A DNA stretch of 64,000 nucleotides from Leishmania mexicana MHOM/GT/2001/U1103 (Eukaryota; Euglenozoa; Kinetoplastea; Trypanosomatida; Trypanosomatidae): NCBI RefSeq assembly GCF_000234665.1, contig NC_018324.1, positions 1,265,539 through 1,329,538 on the forward strand, read 5' to 3'. The notes beneath the pieces were generated by a model. The model made no database searches. It saw nothing but the letters and a program-made list of their open reading frames with translations, and was not told the origin of the DNA. Below, piece after piece: positions 26,734 through 37,294 of the stretch. The number at the start of each line of letters is the position of its first letter. Within the stretch, counting starts at the first letter, position 1. The translations under genes and the position numbers were made by a program.

Positions 26734-29199
26734 TCACCGCCATGTCTCCTGAGACGATCTATCTATCTCTTGCTTCAAGGTGTCCCGCCCGGCCCGCAAC
26801 TCGTCGCGAGCGCGCATCACCTTTTCGCAAATGAGTTCACGGTGTCGCATGACCGCGTTAGCGGCCTTGCGCTTTTCCAAAAGGTCAACGACGGTGTAGA
26901 GCTTATTGAACTCGGCGAGGCGCTGCAGCTGCAGCACGGCGTACGTCTTGACCTCCTCCTCCTCCCAGTTCGCCTCGCGGCGCCACATAAATTCCGTCAG
27001 CTGGCGCGACTGCCTTTCGCGGTGATGCTCCTCGCTTTGACGATGCTTATCCTCGACGGTCGCCTTGAACCGCTCCTCCTTCGCCAGCGCCTGGGAGCGA
27101 ATTTCGTTGCTGCGCTCGTGGTGCGCCGCCACTGCGACCGCCCGCTGCGCCGCCTCTTCGTGCCGGCGGGCCTGAAACTCGCGCAGGCGCTCCTCGGCGT
27201 ACTGCTGACGCTGCAGGGCCTCCCGCCGCGCCGCTTCTTCTGCCTCCTCCGAGCGAAGCCTTGCTTCCTCTCGCACATACGCGGCTCGTTGCTGCTTCTC
27301 CATAAGCAAGCGGCGCTCTTCTGCGAGTCGCGCCTCGCGTGCCAAGCGCAGATGCTCCAGCTTCGCTGCCTTCTCCCGCCGTTTCTGCTCTTCCGCGGCA
27401 AACTTCTCTTCGAGTACCGCCGTGCTGCGCTCCAACCGGCGAAGCCGCTCAGCCTCTTGCTCCTCGCGCCGCTGCTGCATTGCCTGCAACTGCCTCTCGC
27501 GCGCAGCCATACGCTCAGCGTTGCAGGCCTCTGCCTTGTTGAGGCGAGCTTGCAGCTGCTGCTTGTACGCCTCTTCCCGGCGCTGCCGTTCGGCTCGGTG
27601 CGCCTCTAGGCGGGCCTGCTGCAGTCGGCGACGCTCCTGCTCCTCAAGTGCCTTTTGCCGTCGCAGCTCTCCTGCCTCCGCCTCCGCCTGTAGTTTCAGC
27701 TGCACCGAGGCTTCCTGACGCTCCTGCAGTTCTTTGGCCTGCTGGATCTGGCGCATCATGCGAATCTTGTTGGTCTCGAACACTTGCCGCTGTCGCTCCT
27801 GCAGCTGCTGCACCGCCGTTGCCAAGGACTGCTGCTCCTCCCCCAGCGCCACATCTGCCAGCATGTCAGCCTCGCACAGACGACGGTACCAAACGACGAG
27901 TTCATTTAAAGGGACACGTGCGCAGAGCACCGAGTAGCTATCCTGCAGGGTGCAATGCAGGGTATCGCGTTGGGCCTGAACATACGCACGACGGTGCTCA
28001 TGCACCTCTGCCTGCACTGCAGCCATTTCCTGCGTTGCTCGTCCGAGCGTGCTCAACGCGGGAGCAGAAGCGTGACTGCCTCTCAGGTCCCAGTCCTTTG
28101 GCGTGGCGCCGTTCTCCAGGAAAGCGATCACGGAGCGTGGTGAGTTGATGCAGATCTTTGGCGATGTCCCATTGTCCTTGAAGTGGTTCACGATGGTGGT
28201 GAGGTGACGTGGCACCGCCTGCCCGCTCCGCAGCCACCCGAGGTCAAAGGAGGACAGATCGAGATGGAGGGAGCTGGCGTACTGCGGTGGTGGGTCGAGC
28301 AGCACACGCAGCACACGCGCCGTCGATTCCGCGGTAGGTGGCCCATGTGCGGCGAACGGAGTGCGAAGTCTGCGTGGAGTGGTGGGGGCCGTGGCAGGCG
28401 AGGTCGCTCGCTCAGGCTGAGCTCGCGGACGTGACTTTGGCCTCGCTGCTCGGGCAGAAGCGGCGGGTGACGTGCCGGTTCTCTTTCCGATGCGTGTGAG
28501 ATCCTGCTGCGGCTTCGAGGAAGGGGCGGTGCGTGCGCGCGGATGACTCATAGGTGTGGTGGCCCCCGCGGACTTCGGATGCGAGCGTTCTGAGGGCGGT
28601 CGAGGCATGTATGCAGGTGCAGCCTCGACCACGCCTGCATCCGAGGTGCGCGGTCCGTCGGCTCCGACAGGGGTGAGTCGAGCACCTTCTTCACTCGCTG
28701 CCGGAGTCGCTGTAGCGGCGGTTGTGGGCGTGCCGGCTGCAGTAGACGGGCGCAAGGGGGACGGGGTACCCTTTTGCTGGGGCTCCTCATCTGCCAGCGC
28801 AATCTGCGACGGCTGCGGCGAGATGGACTTTCGCGCAGTCGGCGTCGGACTCTCCTTTCCAGCGGCTTGGGCTACCCTCGCGCTGGCACCGCGGTGTCCT
28901 TTGCGAAGTGCCTGTGCTTTTTTACCCTCACGGGCTCGCTCGTACTCCACTTCTGCTGCGGTGGGGTCTAAGAGAGACGGCACCGTTCGATCAAAGTCTG
29001 GTGGAACGTCCTTGAGCCCAATCGTGTTAGTTGTCTCTGCATCTCCCAAGTGATGGCGGCGCAGCTCAGGCTCATACTTTTCGTACTCGCTGAGGTACTT
29101 CTGCCGGCTCTTCTCATCTGGAGCGATGCGTGGGATGTTCGGCAGTGTTATGCCCCCATAGCAGGTGAGCCTCTGCGAGACTTCTCTGGCACGAGACAT
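26734..29199 (-). CDS. Trichohyalin-like coiled-coil protein (821 aa)
   Basis: Family not recognised. The ATG at 29199 starts MSRAREVSQRLTCYGGITLP. There are three regions: a conserved-looking N-terminus (about 1-80, 'GITLPNIPRIAPDEKSRQKY'), a Pro/Ser/Thr/Ala-rich disordered linker (about 90-280), and a short globular stretch (about 290-440). The last includes 'SLHLDLSSFDLGWLRSGQAV' and 'PRSVIAFLENGATPKDWDL'. From about 440 to about 780 a Glu/Arg/Gln-rich single long helix/coiled coil follows, with repeated EEQ/RRLEE-type heptads. It ends in MRHRELICEKVMRARDELRAG. Such layouts are common in axonemal or basal-body proteins, but that role is only suggested. No membrane segment or enzyme motif. 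Confidence 0.88.
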   Translation of the reverse strand: MSRAREVSQRLTCYGGITLPNIPRIAPDEKSRQKYLSEYEKYEPELRRHHLGDAETTNTIGLKDVPPDFDRTVPSLLDPTAAEVEYERAREGKKAQALRKGHRGASARVAQAAGKESPTPTARKSISPQPSQIALADEEPQQKGTPSPLRPSTAAGTPTTAATATPAASEEGARLTPVGADGPRTSDAGVVEAAPAYMPRPPSERSHPKSAGATTPMSHPRARTAPSSKPQQDLTRIGKRTGTSPAASARAARPKSRPRAQPERATSPATAPTTPRRLRTPFAAHGPPTAESTARVLRVLLDPPPQYASSLHLDLSSFDLGWLRSGQAVPRHLTTIVNHFKDNGTSPKICINSPRSVIAFLENGATPKDWDLRGSHASAPALSTLGRATQEMAAVQAEVHEHRRAYVQAQRDTLHCTLQDSYSVLCARVPLNELVVWYRRLCEADMLADVALGEEQQSLATAVQQLQERQRQVFETNKIRMMRQIQQAKELQERQEASVQLKLQAEAEAGELRRQKALEEQERRRLQQARLEAHRAERQRREEAYKQQLQARLNKAEACNAERMAARERQLQAMQQRREEQEAERLRRLERSTAVLEEKFAAEEQKRREKAAKLEHLRLAREARLAEERRLLMEKQQRAAYVREEARLRSEEAEEAARREALQRQQYAEERLREFQARRHEEAAQRAVAVAAHHERSNEIRSQALAKEERFKATVEDKHRQSEEHHRERQSRQLTEFMWRREANWEEEEVKTYAVLQLQRLAEFNKLYTVVDLLEKRKAANAVMRHRELICEKVMRARDELRAGRDTLKQEIDRSSQETWR

Positions 29200-30582
29200 G
29201 GCGAATGTTGAGATAGACTAGAGGAAGAGAGAAAAAAGGAGAGAGTTTTGCGAGTACACGGCAGCGGCGTCACCTTTACTCGGGGCTGTGTCCGCTGAGA
29301 CGGTTATAGAAGGCGTGTCGTCGTCACCCCTTCCCTCTCCTTCCCAAGTGACGCCGTGTTCTACTGTGCGCACGCGCTTCCGCCTAAACGTTCACGACGC
29401 CGTTCTCCCACGGTTACGTTCCTGAGGGCTAACACGCACCCAGGGAGAGAGGCGCACGGCTGCTGGCAAGCCTAAACAACAAGAGTACGGAGAGGCAGAA
29501 GTATGGTGGTGATGTAAGAGTCCTCTCCTCCGTTCAGCCTCGCTCCTCACTCGTGTCCCCTTTGTGGACTTGTCGGTGTGCTGGTGTGCGTGTGTCTGTC
29601 TGTGTGTGTGTGTGTGTGGCGATGCGCTGACATCATTCGCATGCGCAACGTAAAAGGAGATGAACAACCAGCGCACGCGTGCCGCTGCGCAGTGACCCCA
29701 ATAAGACGCGCACGAAAGAGGAGTTTCCCCATACAAATGGAAAAAAAAACATACAAAAGTAGAAGACAAGAGAGAAAACCAAGCGGATCCTCGTGAGACA
29801 GGGAGGGGGGAGGAGGGAGCATAGCGAAGCCGAAGTCGAGGAGGGTGGTACGCGAAAAGCAAGGTGGAGGAAGACATTGCATGTCTTGAGGTAACACATG
29901 CACGTCAGCGATTGCAGCTCCCCAAACCCGTACCGTCGCGTCACCTTGCAGTGACGTACGTGTTTGTACCTGCATGTGCGTCTGAAATCGCCTCCGCACT
30001 CTCGCGTGACAGCGTTTGCCTCCCTCTCCCCCCAACACACACACAGCGGCGTGTGCACATGGCAGGATGTAGGGGGTATTGCTCGCTGTTTGCATGGACA
30101 CACACACACACAAAAAGATGTGCGACTCGCGCGCGCACCTACACAGTCAGAAGCGCCGCCACGTCATCGTGGGGGTACGCACCACTGTCTCTCACCCTCC
30201 TTCGTTTTTTTTTGCATGTTCCTGTTTGCTTGCTGTGCTCATAAGCACCGTGGGCTGAGACGGCACTCGTGCATGCATGCAGACAACTACATGGCATCTT
30301 CTCCACCTCACAGAGCGGGAGAGAAAAGGAAAGACAACAAAGAAATCAAAAGGAAAAAAAAGAGTCGACGTGGTTTACATGCGAAGGACACAAGACGGGG
30401 AAGGAGAGCGGCGACTGCCTCTTGCTGCTCCTGCAAGGGCCCACACGTGTGTTGTTCTCGTAGCAGTGAGACAGTAGTGGCCAGGGTGTGTGTGATGGTG
30501 TGGTGTACATGGAAGCAGGTATTGCTAATGAGTTGCTTTGGATGGCGCGGCAGCTGCCGTCTGGTATGCCCCGCGTGGCCGC
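29200..30582. other. Intergenic 1.4 kb
   Basis: No gene seen. (GT)n about 29587-29618, A-run about 29741-29749, (CA)n about 30099-30113, T-run about 30206-30213, and A-rich block about 30343-30362. Confidence 0.6.
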
Positions 30583-31806
30583 CTACTGTGTGTAAAGATG
30601 CACGACACTGCTGCCCTGGTCGTCGTACGTGGCCTTGGAAAGGCACGTGTCAGGGAAGACGCTGCTGCAACCCCAGATGGACGCCCCCATCCACGCCGCC
30701 GTCCCACGCTCTGGGAACGCCACGCAGGTGGCCCGTACCCCTTTAGGAGCGATATCGGCAATCTCTCGCTGCACGCGCTGCTCAGTGCCAGGGAAAAGCG
30801 TACTGCCGCCGCCAAGCACGACGTTCTCATAAAGTGTCTGCTCAAGGAACCGCGGGGCGGCGGCGGCGGCATCACGTAGCATATCTACCCAACCACGTAA
30901 CGCCTTTGTCACAATGGGGTTGCTCTGCGAGTACCCCGTAGGGGTGGTGGGTCGCCCTGCCGACATGGCGGTGGTGTAGGTGAGGTACGTGTTGTCGAAC
31001 AGCGCCTCAGGAACCTTGTAGGCGTGCTCGAGTAGAAAAATGCGCTCCTGATCGGGGAGGATGAACCCGTCGGCGGGGTCGGGATGGGAATGCGTGCCGA
31101 CCTGCCTGACCTCCTCGTCCTTCGCATCGGCGGACACGCGGCACAGCGCTTCCTTCGCGGCTTCCACAACATCGCGGTCGGCGGGGGTGGAGAGCGGGTA
31201 CCCAGCTGCTCGCAGCGCAGCAAAGAGCTCATCGGTCAGCGCCTCGCCCGCAATAGAGGACGACCGCACCGAGTGTGCTAAGGTGTACCCCTCATCTACT
31301 GCTGCAACGCAGGTGCGGCCGGCGCCACTGTCAATCGCCAACCCTCTCGTGCGCCCACTCGAGTAGAGTGTAGCCGCCGTGTTCGTCAGCAGCCCTGCGA
31401 GAGGAATGTTAAAAGACTCGAACAGCAGCTCGCAGAGGCGCTCTCGGTCGAGTCGCGACTGATCAGCGGGCTCAAGAAAGAGAAACGGTGATGTGTCTGG
31501 CGTGACGCGGGCCTCCTTCACGAGTGCATAGAACAGAAGCTTCTCGAGTGCGTTGTAGTCATACACGTGGCCCTCTCTCACGGGGTACGTGAGCGACAGA
31601 AGGCCGCTGTCGTTGTAGGCTGCATCGCCAATTGCAATGTCGAATGGGTGCTGGAGGAGCGTTGGGCGCGGCCGCCTCGTGCCAGGAAGCCCTACGCAGC
31701 TGCGGAGCATTGTACGGGGTGCCTCCTCACCGCTGAAGCCTACACGAGTGTTGCGAGTGCCAACGTCCACCACCACGCTCTGTATGCTAGCGGAGATACC
31801 GGTCAT
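30583..31806 (-). CDS. Divergent actin-related protein (407 aa)
   Basis: The ATG at 31806 starts MTGISASIQSVVVDVGTRNTR. Actin-fold landmarks are in order: phosphate-1 loop region 'VVVDVGTRNTRVGFSGE' (actin: DnGSGmcKAGFAGD), 'LSLTYPVREGHVYDYNALEKLL' ([22 protein letters not shown]), phosphate-2 loop 'GLAIDSGAGRTCVAAVDEGYTLAHS' ([25 protein letters not shown]), and 'NVVLGGGSTLFPGTEQRVQREI' (NIVmtGGtTMFPGIadRMqkEi). The first nucleotide loop is strongly altered, so ATP binding may be weak. It is not conventional actin. The ARP class (nuclear chromatin-remodeller type, dynactin type or orphan) cannot be set by eye. Confidence 0.88.
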   Translation of the reverse strand: MTGISASIQSVVVDVGTRNTRVGFSGEEAPRTMLRSCVGLPGTRRPRPTLLQHPFDIAIGDAAYNDSGLLSLTYPVREGHVYDYNALEKLLFYALVKEARVTPDTSPFLFLEPADQSRLDRERLCELLFESFNIPLAGLLTNTAATLYSSGRTRGLAIDSGAGRTCVAAVDEGYTLAHSVRSSSIAGEALTDELFAALRAAGYPLSTPADRDVVEAAKEALCRVSADAKDEEVRQVGTHSHPDPADGFILPDQERIFLLEHAYKVPEALFDNTYLTYTTAMSAGRPTTPTGYSQSNPIVTKALRGWVDMLRDAAAAAPRFLEQTLYENVVLGGGSTLFPGTEQRVQREIADIAPKGVRATCVAFPERGTAAWMGASIWGCSSVFPDTCLSKATYDDQGSSVVHLYTQ

Positions 31807-33065
31807 GACGGGCACTCTCTAGCCGAGTGTCACGAACGACGAAGTGAAGAAAATACGGTGACAACAATGAAGTTGCTTGGAGGGGATGCGACAAGGCCTC
31901 GCACACTGGCAGGCGAGCGGCCATGCGCACATGATGTAGAACGACCAACAAGAGCAGTAGGAAAAAGGAGGTCAAACACGTCACATATGAAGTGCGGGCA
32001 AAGGTACGAAAGTGGAGAAGGAGGTGGTAGTGGTGGTGGTGGGAGGGGGGGGGTGGCGACAGAGGGTGCTGGAGGCACACACCACGCGATCCGGGGAGAG
32101 GAAACACCTCTTCATCCCTTCCCTCTTCCCCCCCTCACCCCACTCCTGTAGAGGTGAGAGAGGCGAGGTTAGAATGTGAGACACAGGGCACCAAGAAGCC
32201 GTGCGCACGCTCATTCGCCACGGTCAAGCAGCTTTGTTTTTTTTTCCTTTCCGATACACGCATTCCTTCTGCAGTGGGCGGTAGCCATGGAGGCGAAGAC
32301 GGTGAGAGAGGAGGAGGAGAGAGCTCAGCAAAACAGGAAGCAGCTCGAGAGGTTGCTTCTCCCGCTTCCTCTACTGGGCACGTAGCCGACAACAATCGAG
32401 CTGTCGCGGTAGACGACTCGCGCAGGTGGCCCCGCGCGTTTGACCTCCCTATTTCTGTTGCTGCTTGCACTGCCGAAGAAGCGCGACGCGGTACCGTCGA
32501 CGTGTCCATTCTGTCATCACGCAGCCATACGCTGTGAGGGAAACGAGGAAGAGGCAAAGAAGAACAAGACGAGTCCGCGCACACGCCGAGGGACGGAGAG
32601 GAAGGGGAAGAGCGCCGACAACATACGGGTTCTTCCCTCCCCTCATCCCATCGACCTAACCTCGTTCATCAATGACGCTCACCTACGATGGTGTGCCACG
32701 CTGATCTCCACCTCAGCCCGGGACTCGGCTCACAAGAAGGCATCTGGGCGAGACCACATGACCAAGCAGACGCGTGCACGGAGACACACATACTCTCCTC
32801 GCCACAGCATAAGGCAGAGAGTGGGGAAGAATCGGCGCGTGATCCACCCACATACATACACACACAGGAAAACTGATAAAGAGCAAAGGCAAAAGAGGAG
32901 ACCCGTCACAGCGCACATCACCAAAGGCACGGGAAGCAGAGGAGAGAGGAGGGAGAGGGACAGGGCAAGGGATCAGGGGAGCGTCGTAGCCGCCCCAGCA
33001 GCGCACCCGCTAGTTCGCTACCGCTACCCCATCTATTGCGATACATGTCTTTACGACTCTTTCCC
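31807..33065. other. Intergenic 1.3 kb
   Basis: No gene seen. GGT/GGA purine-rich tract on the + strand (about 32008-32056) gives a long pyrimidine tract on the coding strand, upstream of the actin-like gene; T-run about 32234-32246; (CA)n about 32850-32865. Confidence 0.6.
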
Positions 33066-33530
33066 TTAGGGGGCGTACACGCCGGAGGGGCTATGATAGC
33101 CGTTGGGTGCGCTTAAGACCTGTGGCCGCGTAAGCTCAGCGCGCGTGTTGTCGATAGCCTCCTTGTGCATCTCGAAGATCTGCGACATGGTGGCGTTGCG
33201 CTCGTACTGCTCATGTGGGTTCATGCCACCGGAAAGCCAGCGGTCTTTGTTTAAGTTGGTGCTGAAAGGCTGTTGGCGGAACAAAACCCCCACCGCCATA
33301 CAGCCAACGGCAAAGACTATGATGGTCATAAACACTTGATCGGGCAGAAGCAGAAACAAGAAGATTGTCCGCTCTCTTCGTGTTCGGTGTGTACTCTGGA
33401 TCGAGGCGACCTGAGCGTGCGCGTTCATATAGCTGTTGCGGTACAGCATTCCTTTCTCGGACGCACGCGCGCCAGGGGAGAATGCGTGCAAAAACGGTTT
33501 CATGTACCGGCCAGCGGATCGACGGAGCAT
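33066..33530 (-). CDS. Small single-pass membrane protein, likely mitochondrial (154 aa)
   Basis: Family not recognised. The ATG at 33530 starts MLRRSAGRYMKPFLHAFSPG, a basic amphipathic start typical of mitochondrial import. One membrane segment (VFMTIIVFAVGCMAVGVLF, about 66-84) follows a run of Arg. The C-terminal half is hydrophilic, with 'LNKDRWLSGGMNPHEQYERN'. Size and layout resemble accessory subunits of kinetoplastid respiratory complexes, but nothing identifies one. Confidence 0.72.
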   Translation of the reverse strand: MLRRSAGRYMKPFLHAFSPGARASEKGMLYRNSYMNAHAQVASIQSTHRTRRERTIFLFLLLPDQVFMTIIVFAVGCMAVGVLFRQQPFSTNLNKDRWLSGGMNPHEQYERNATMSQIFEMHKEAIDNTRAELTRPQVLSAPNGYHSPSGVYAP

Positions 33531-34807
33531 GGTGTGAGTAAGTGGGGGAGTGTGTGCGTGTGTGGAGGTTACTACGAACTACAGCAGGAAGGGGGAACAC
33601 AGTAGAAGCGATACGCAGTTGTTGATATGAGGTCCAAGCGGAACGACAACATGTAAGCTCGGAAGGGATGCACCCACGCTAGGCTATATATTGGCTAAAC
33701 TACGTCCTAGAAAGAGAACACAATGGCTGCACGGCCGCGCTGACTCGCCTTTTCTTCGTGATGTGGCAGTCTAGATGCTGAAGATACTCTGCGAAGAATG
33801 ATGAGTTGGGGTGGAAGGGGGTGGGGCAGAGAGAGGGTACAGAGACGGCGTGGTGGATGGCGCACACCACTGCGTTCACACACGAAGGAATCGACCTTGA
33901 TGGCTACGAGAAAGGGAAGCAGCAGATGAGTAGAGACAGTGAAGGGAAAGAAATAGTGCAACATTACCCTCACAGAGAGAGGTGAAGGTAGTGGGAGGCT
34001 GACACCTCGGTGAAGTTGGTGAGCTCCTGGTAAAGTTTCTTCCCAAATGCTGCATCGGCTATTGCCGACGAGTCTTTCTATTTGTGCGTGTAAACTCATC
34101 AGTGTGTGTGTGGGTGTGAGGGGTGTGGGTGGGTTGGGGGGAGGATGGTGGCGTGCCGCCCGCGCAAGCCTGCGTGCCCCTTCCTCGTCGCCACTTACCC
34201 CACCCAGTTTCTCGCACAGACAGACGGATCTCGTGCAGTCGAAGTGACTTCACTGACAACTTGTGTGCATGTGAGAATGCGGATGTCTCTTCTGCTTTCG
34301 ATGCACGAGGGGGAGAAGAGCACGAAAAAGGGGGTCGAAAGAGGCGGAAGGAACGAAAAAGGAAAGCATGCGGGATAGAGGACACAGAGGCGCGCGCGTG
34401 TGTGACCATCTGCGCTGCTCGCCTCCCCCCTTTTTCCCAAACATCTCTCCCACTTCCACCTTCCTTGCCACCCAACAGATGGTATCGCTCATGTTTGTAC
34501 ATCACACGTAACATTCGTTTCGGGAAGGGGGAAGAGCACACAAAGTGAGGCCGACGGCGTCGTTGCGGATGAATGAAGGATGCGGGCGGAGGAAGGCCGA
34601 GAGGGAGCAAGAGGGATCGGGTAGGGACGACGCCTAAAGAGTAAAGCAACCACTCCCCCGCGGAGGGAGGGGAGGGGGGCTTCCTTTTGTGCGCTGCTGC
34701 TCTCCGGTCCCTGGGTCGACTCCCCACCCGCGCACACCTCCCCTCGACTCATGTATACAGCAGGCGTAAAGGCTGTCTGCCCCATGACTATGCACGCCTT
34801 TCATTTT
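33531..34807. other. Intergenic 1.3 kb
   Basis: No gene seen. G/T-rich stretch about 34103-34145 and purine-rich runs about 34520-34680 on the + strand. The left end holds the leader region of the 154-aa gene and the right end the 3'UTR of the EFHB-like gene. Confidence 0.6.
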
Positions 34808-36034
34808 CTACATGTAACCATTCGCGCGCGCCGCATTTTTGAATTCCTCGATGCTGCACGTGCTACTGCCCTTGGCGACGAGCGCAAACACGGCATCGAT
34901 GTCAGCATCCGACATGCCAAAGTCGCACTTGTGGCACAGCCGGCGGATGTCCTCGAGAGGGCGACCCCCGGCAAAGTACTTCGACTCTACCCCGAGGGAG
35001 ACGTAGTGGCAGGGGTAGAGCAGCTGGTGCGCACGAACTTCGTCCTTGAGTGGCCCCGTTAGAGACAGGCCACTGTCCACCGGCACAGCCACGGATGTGT
35101 CGGCCTTATTGGCCACCGCCGCATCGGCAGAGCCGGTGAGGCCTTGCTGGCCAGCCTTGCCGGAAGCGTCTTTATCAGTCCTAGACCCGGACGCCGTTTG
35201 TGCCCAGGACGATAGCAACTCCCGTACAGTTGGCTGCTCTGTCTGGAAGTAGCTCGCCGCCGTTCCTGTTGCGCCGAACTTGGTGACACTCCCGCGCTTC
35301 TCCTCGTCCCACTCAGCCGGGTCATCGAGGCCGTAGCTCTTCGACTTGCCCAGCTCCCTCGCCACTGTGGTTTCGTAGTCCTTCGATAGCTTCGACACCA
35401 GCTGCGTGGCGGAGTCGTTGAACAGCGTTGCAGCGGCCGTGCTGTCAGAGCGGGCAGAGGGCTTGCCGAAGCGATGTTGAGTGGGGTCAATGCCAGCTTT
35501 TTCCCAGTCGTAGTTGCGCGTCAGCTGCTCGCCGGCAGGGTGCAGCACGTCGACAGAACGATACCCTGCCAGCACCGACTGCGTCGAGTCGCCCTTCTTC
35601 TGTGTAATGCCGAAGCCGCCGAAGGGGACCGGCACCGGATCCCGGGGCACTGGGGCGTGGCCAAGAGGCTTTCGACGGTTGCTGAGGTATTGGGTCTCAC
35701 GCTGGGCGTCTAGAAGCGCTGTCATCTTGTCCGCATAAATCTCCGGCCGCAGGCACGCATCGGCGCCGCCCGTCTCCTTACCCTTCACGCCGTGCCGCAT
35801 GTTCGGGTCTACTGGAGCGTCCTTGGCGAGGCCCCAATGGCGCCGCTGCTCACCGACGTCGCAGCCGCGGTGGTGAAAAGAGCGGATGTGGTCCGGCGTC
35901 ACAATGCCGTTGGGGTTGTAGCTGGAGAGCAGCTCCGCTGTCGTGGCCTCCGTCCAGTCTCCATGGACACCGGCCGGGCGCAGCTGTGGCGCAATGCGGT
36001 TCAGCCGCGCCTGCGAGTTGGAGTAGGTAGACAT
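34808..36034 (-). CDS. EFHB/CFAP21-like candidate flagellar microtubule-inner protein (408 aa)
   Basis: The ATG at 36034 starts MSTYSNSQARLNRIAPQLRP. The N-terminal half has short Pro/Gly/Arg motifs such as 'GIVTPDHIRSFHHRGCDVGE' and 'PVPVPFGGFGITQKKGDSTQSVLAG'. It continues with 'PAGEQLTRNYDWEKAGIDPTQHRFG', resembling the FGIxxxxGDxxxxxL and NYDW-type repeats of EFHB (CFAP21). The C-terminal 80 residues ('LEDIRRLCHKCDFGMSDADIDAVFALVAKGSSTCSIEEFKN') look like an EF-hand pair. The helices are recognisable, but the second loop (AKGSSTCSIEEF) lacks the canonical acidic Ca-binding pattern. EFHB sits inside doublet microtubules of cilia. The assignment is tentative. Confidence 0.75.
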   Translation of the reverse strand: MSTYSNSQARLNRIAPQLRPAGVHGDWTEATTAELLSSYNPNGIVTPDHIRSFHHRGCDVGEQRRHWGLAKDAPVDPNMRHGVKGKETGGADACLRPEIYADKMTALLDAQRETQYLSNRRKPLGHAPVPRDPVPVPFGGFGITQKKGDSTQSVLAGYRSVDVLHPAGEQLTRNYDWEKAGIDPTQHRFGKPSARSDSTAAATLFNDSATQLVSKLSKDYETTVARELGKSKSYGLDDPAEWDEEKRGSVTKFGATGTAASYFQTEQPTVRELLSSWAQTASGSRTDKDASGKAGQQGLTGSADAAVANKADTSVAVPVDSGLSLTGPLKDEVRAHQLLYPCHYVSLGVESKYFAGGRPLEDIRRLCHKCDFGMSDADIDAVFALVAKGSSTCSIEEFKNAARANGYM

Positions 36035-37294
36035 GGCGGGGTGTTGTGAGGCAGAGAAATGGGAGACGGGGCGATGCACGTCGCGAGGCGAGTGCCGGCG
36101 ACGGTGTCTGCAGCTCTAAGTCGCTGTATGGAGTGGAGAAGCAAAGGAGAGAAAAAAAACGGCAGGGGAGGGGGCGCAGTTACACACGCAGTGGGTGCCA
36201 CATAAACAAGCGAGAACACAGAGCTATGCTGAGGACGGCAGTGCACGTCCTGTGGGTAAAAGTGTGTAAGAGTGCAATCGCCTCGTAGGGGACAAGAGGA
36301 AGGGGTAACGATGGATTCTTTAGCTGCTCCGTATCACACACTGAAGATTGGAGGAGCGAGGGAGTGATGTGTACGGCATCGCTGACGTGGCGGTCATGGA
36401 GGAGTTCCTCTCCTTCGCCAGTCTCCGATTACCAGCCTCTGGACTGGTCACCCTGCGCTCCCTCTCACCTCCTCCTTGAAGGCGAATGCGCTGGTCCGAG
36501 GAAGAGTGCGTCTGCCGCTGTTTGGACACCCGCCTGCAAGAAACGCTGCTGCTCCCTCCCTCCCTCTCCCCTCTCCTCTGCTGGAGAGAGTTCAAGGTGA
36601 AACACCAGCGGGCAGTAATCGACGCGGATGTTGCATTTGGAAAGCAGCTGTGGCTGCCACGAGGTACGGTGAGGAGCCGACAGAATAATAAAAAAGCGGC
36701 CGACCAGATAAGCGCACCCACACACACACACACACACAAACGATGATAAATATACACAAGCAAGGAACGAGCGGGGAGGAAGAGAGAGCGCTGAAGAGTA
36801 GCAAGCAAAATACACAAAGAAATCAGAACCGCAACGAAAAGAAGCAGTGCCGCAGGGGGAGATGCACATCTGTTGTGCGTGTCGCACACCCTCCCCCCTT
36901 CCCCCACCCCCCCCGCGGAACACGAGCGCCTCCGGAATCGCCAGTTGTGTTTCGATGGATCCGGCCTTCTTTCGGGTGTGCATCGCTTCCCCGTGCCTGA
37001 GCAGAGCACATCAAACAAGACGCCTGGCGACCCTGGCGGTAGAGCCACTCTACCAAAGCGCACGCTGTCCAGAGGGAGGGAGGGGGGAGGGTGCCTCTTA
37101 AGTCTTCAGGAAGAGGGAAAGGGGATAGGAAAGCATGGCAGCAAAAAAAGGAAAAGGGCAAGTAAAAAAAAGGTTGGTCACCGGTGCGCTGCGCAAATGT
37201 ACGCGTGGCGCCTCTTCAATGCTCTGTTCTCCCTCCTGAACCTACAAGCACCTTCACCTCCTACCCCTTGTTCCGCCTCCAGCACCCACCTTCG
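36035..37294. other. Intergenic 1.3 kb
   Basis: No gene seen. (CA)n about 36718-36738, C-run about 36902-36914. A 247-codon minus frame at 36320-37063 is leader-like and low complexity, and I do not call it. Confidence 0.6.

Noticed and set aside
29392..30113. Possible genes in the 29.2-30.6 kb gap
   Set aside because: Frames are driven by GT/CA repeats and Cys/His runs; none shows a domain.
36320..37063. 247-codon minus-strand frame between the EFHB-like gene and PIEZO
   Set aside because: Low complexity, Ser/Cys/Arg-rich with a run of CVCVCV from a CA repeat, no domain; fits UTR sequence.
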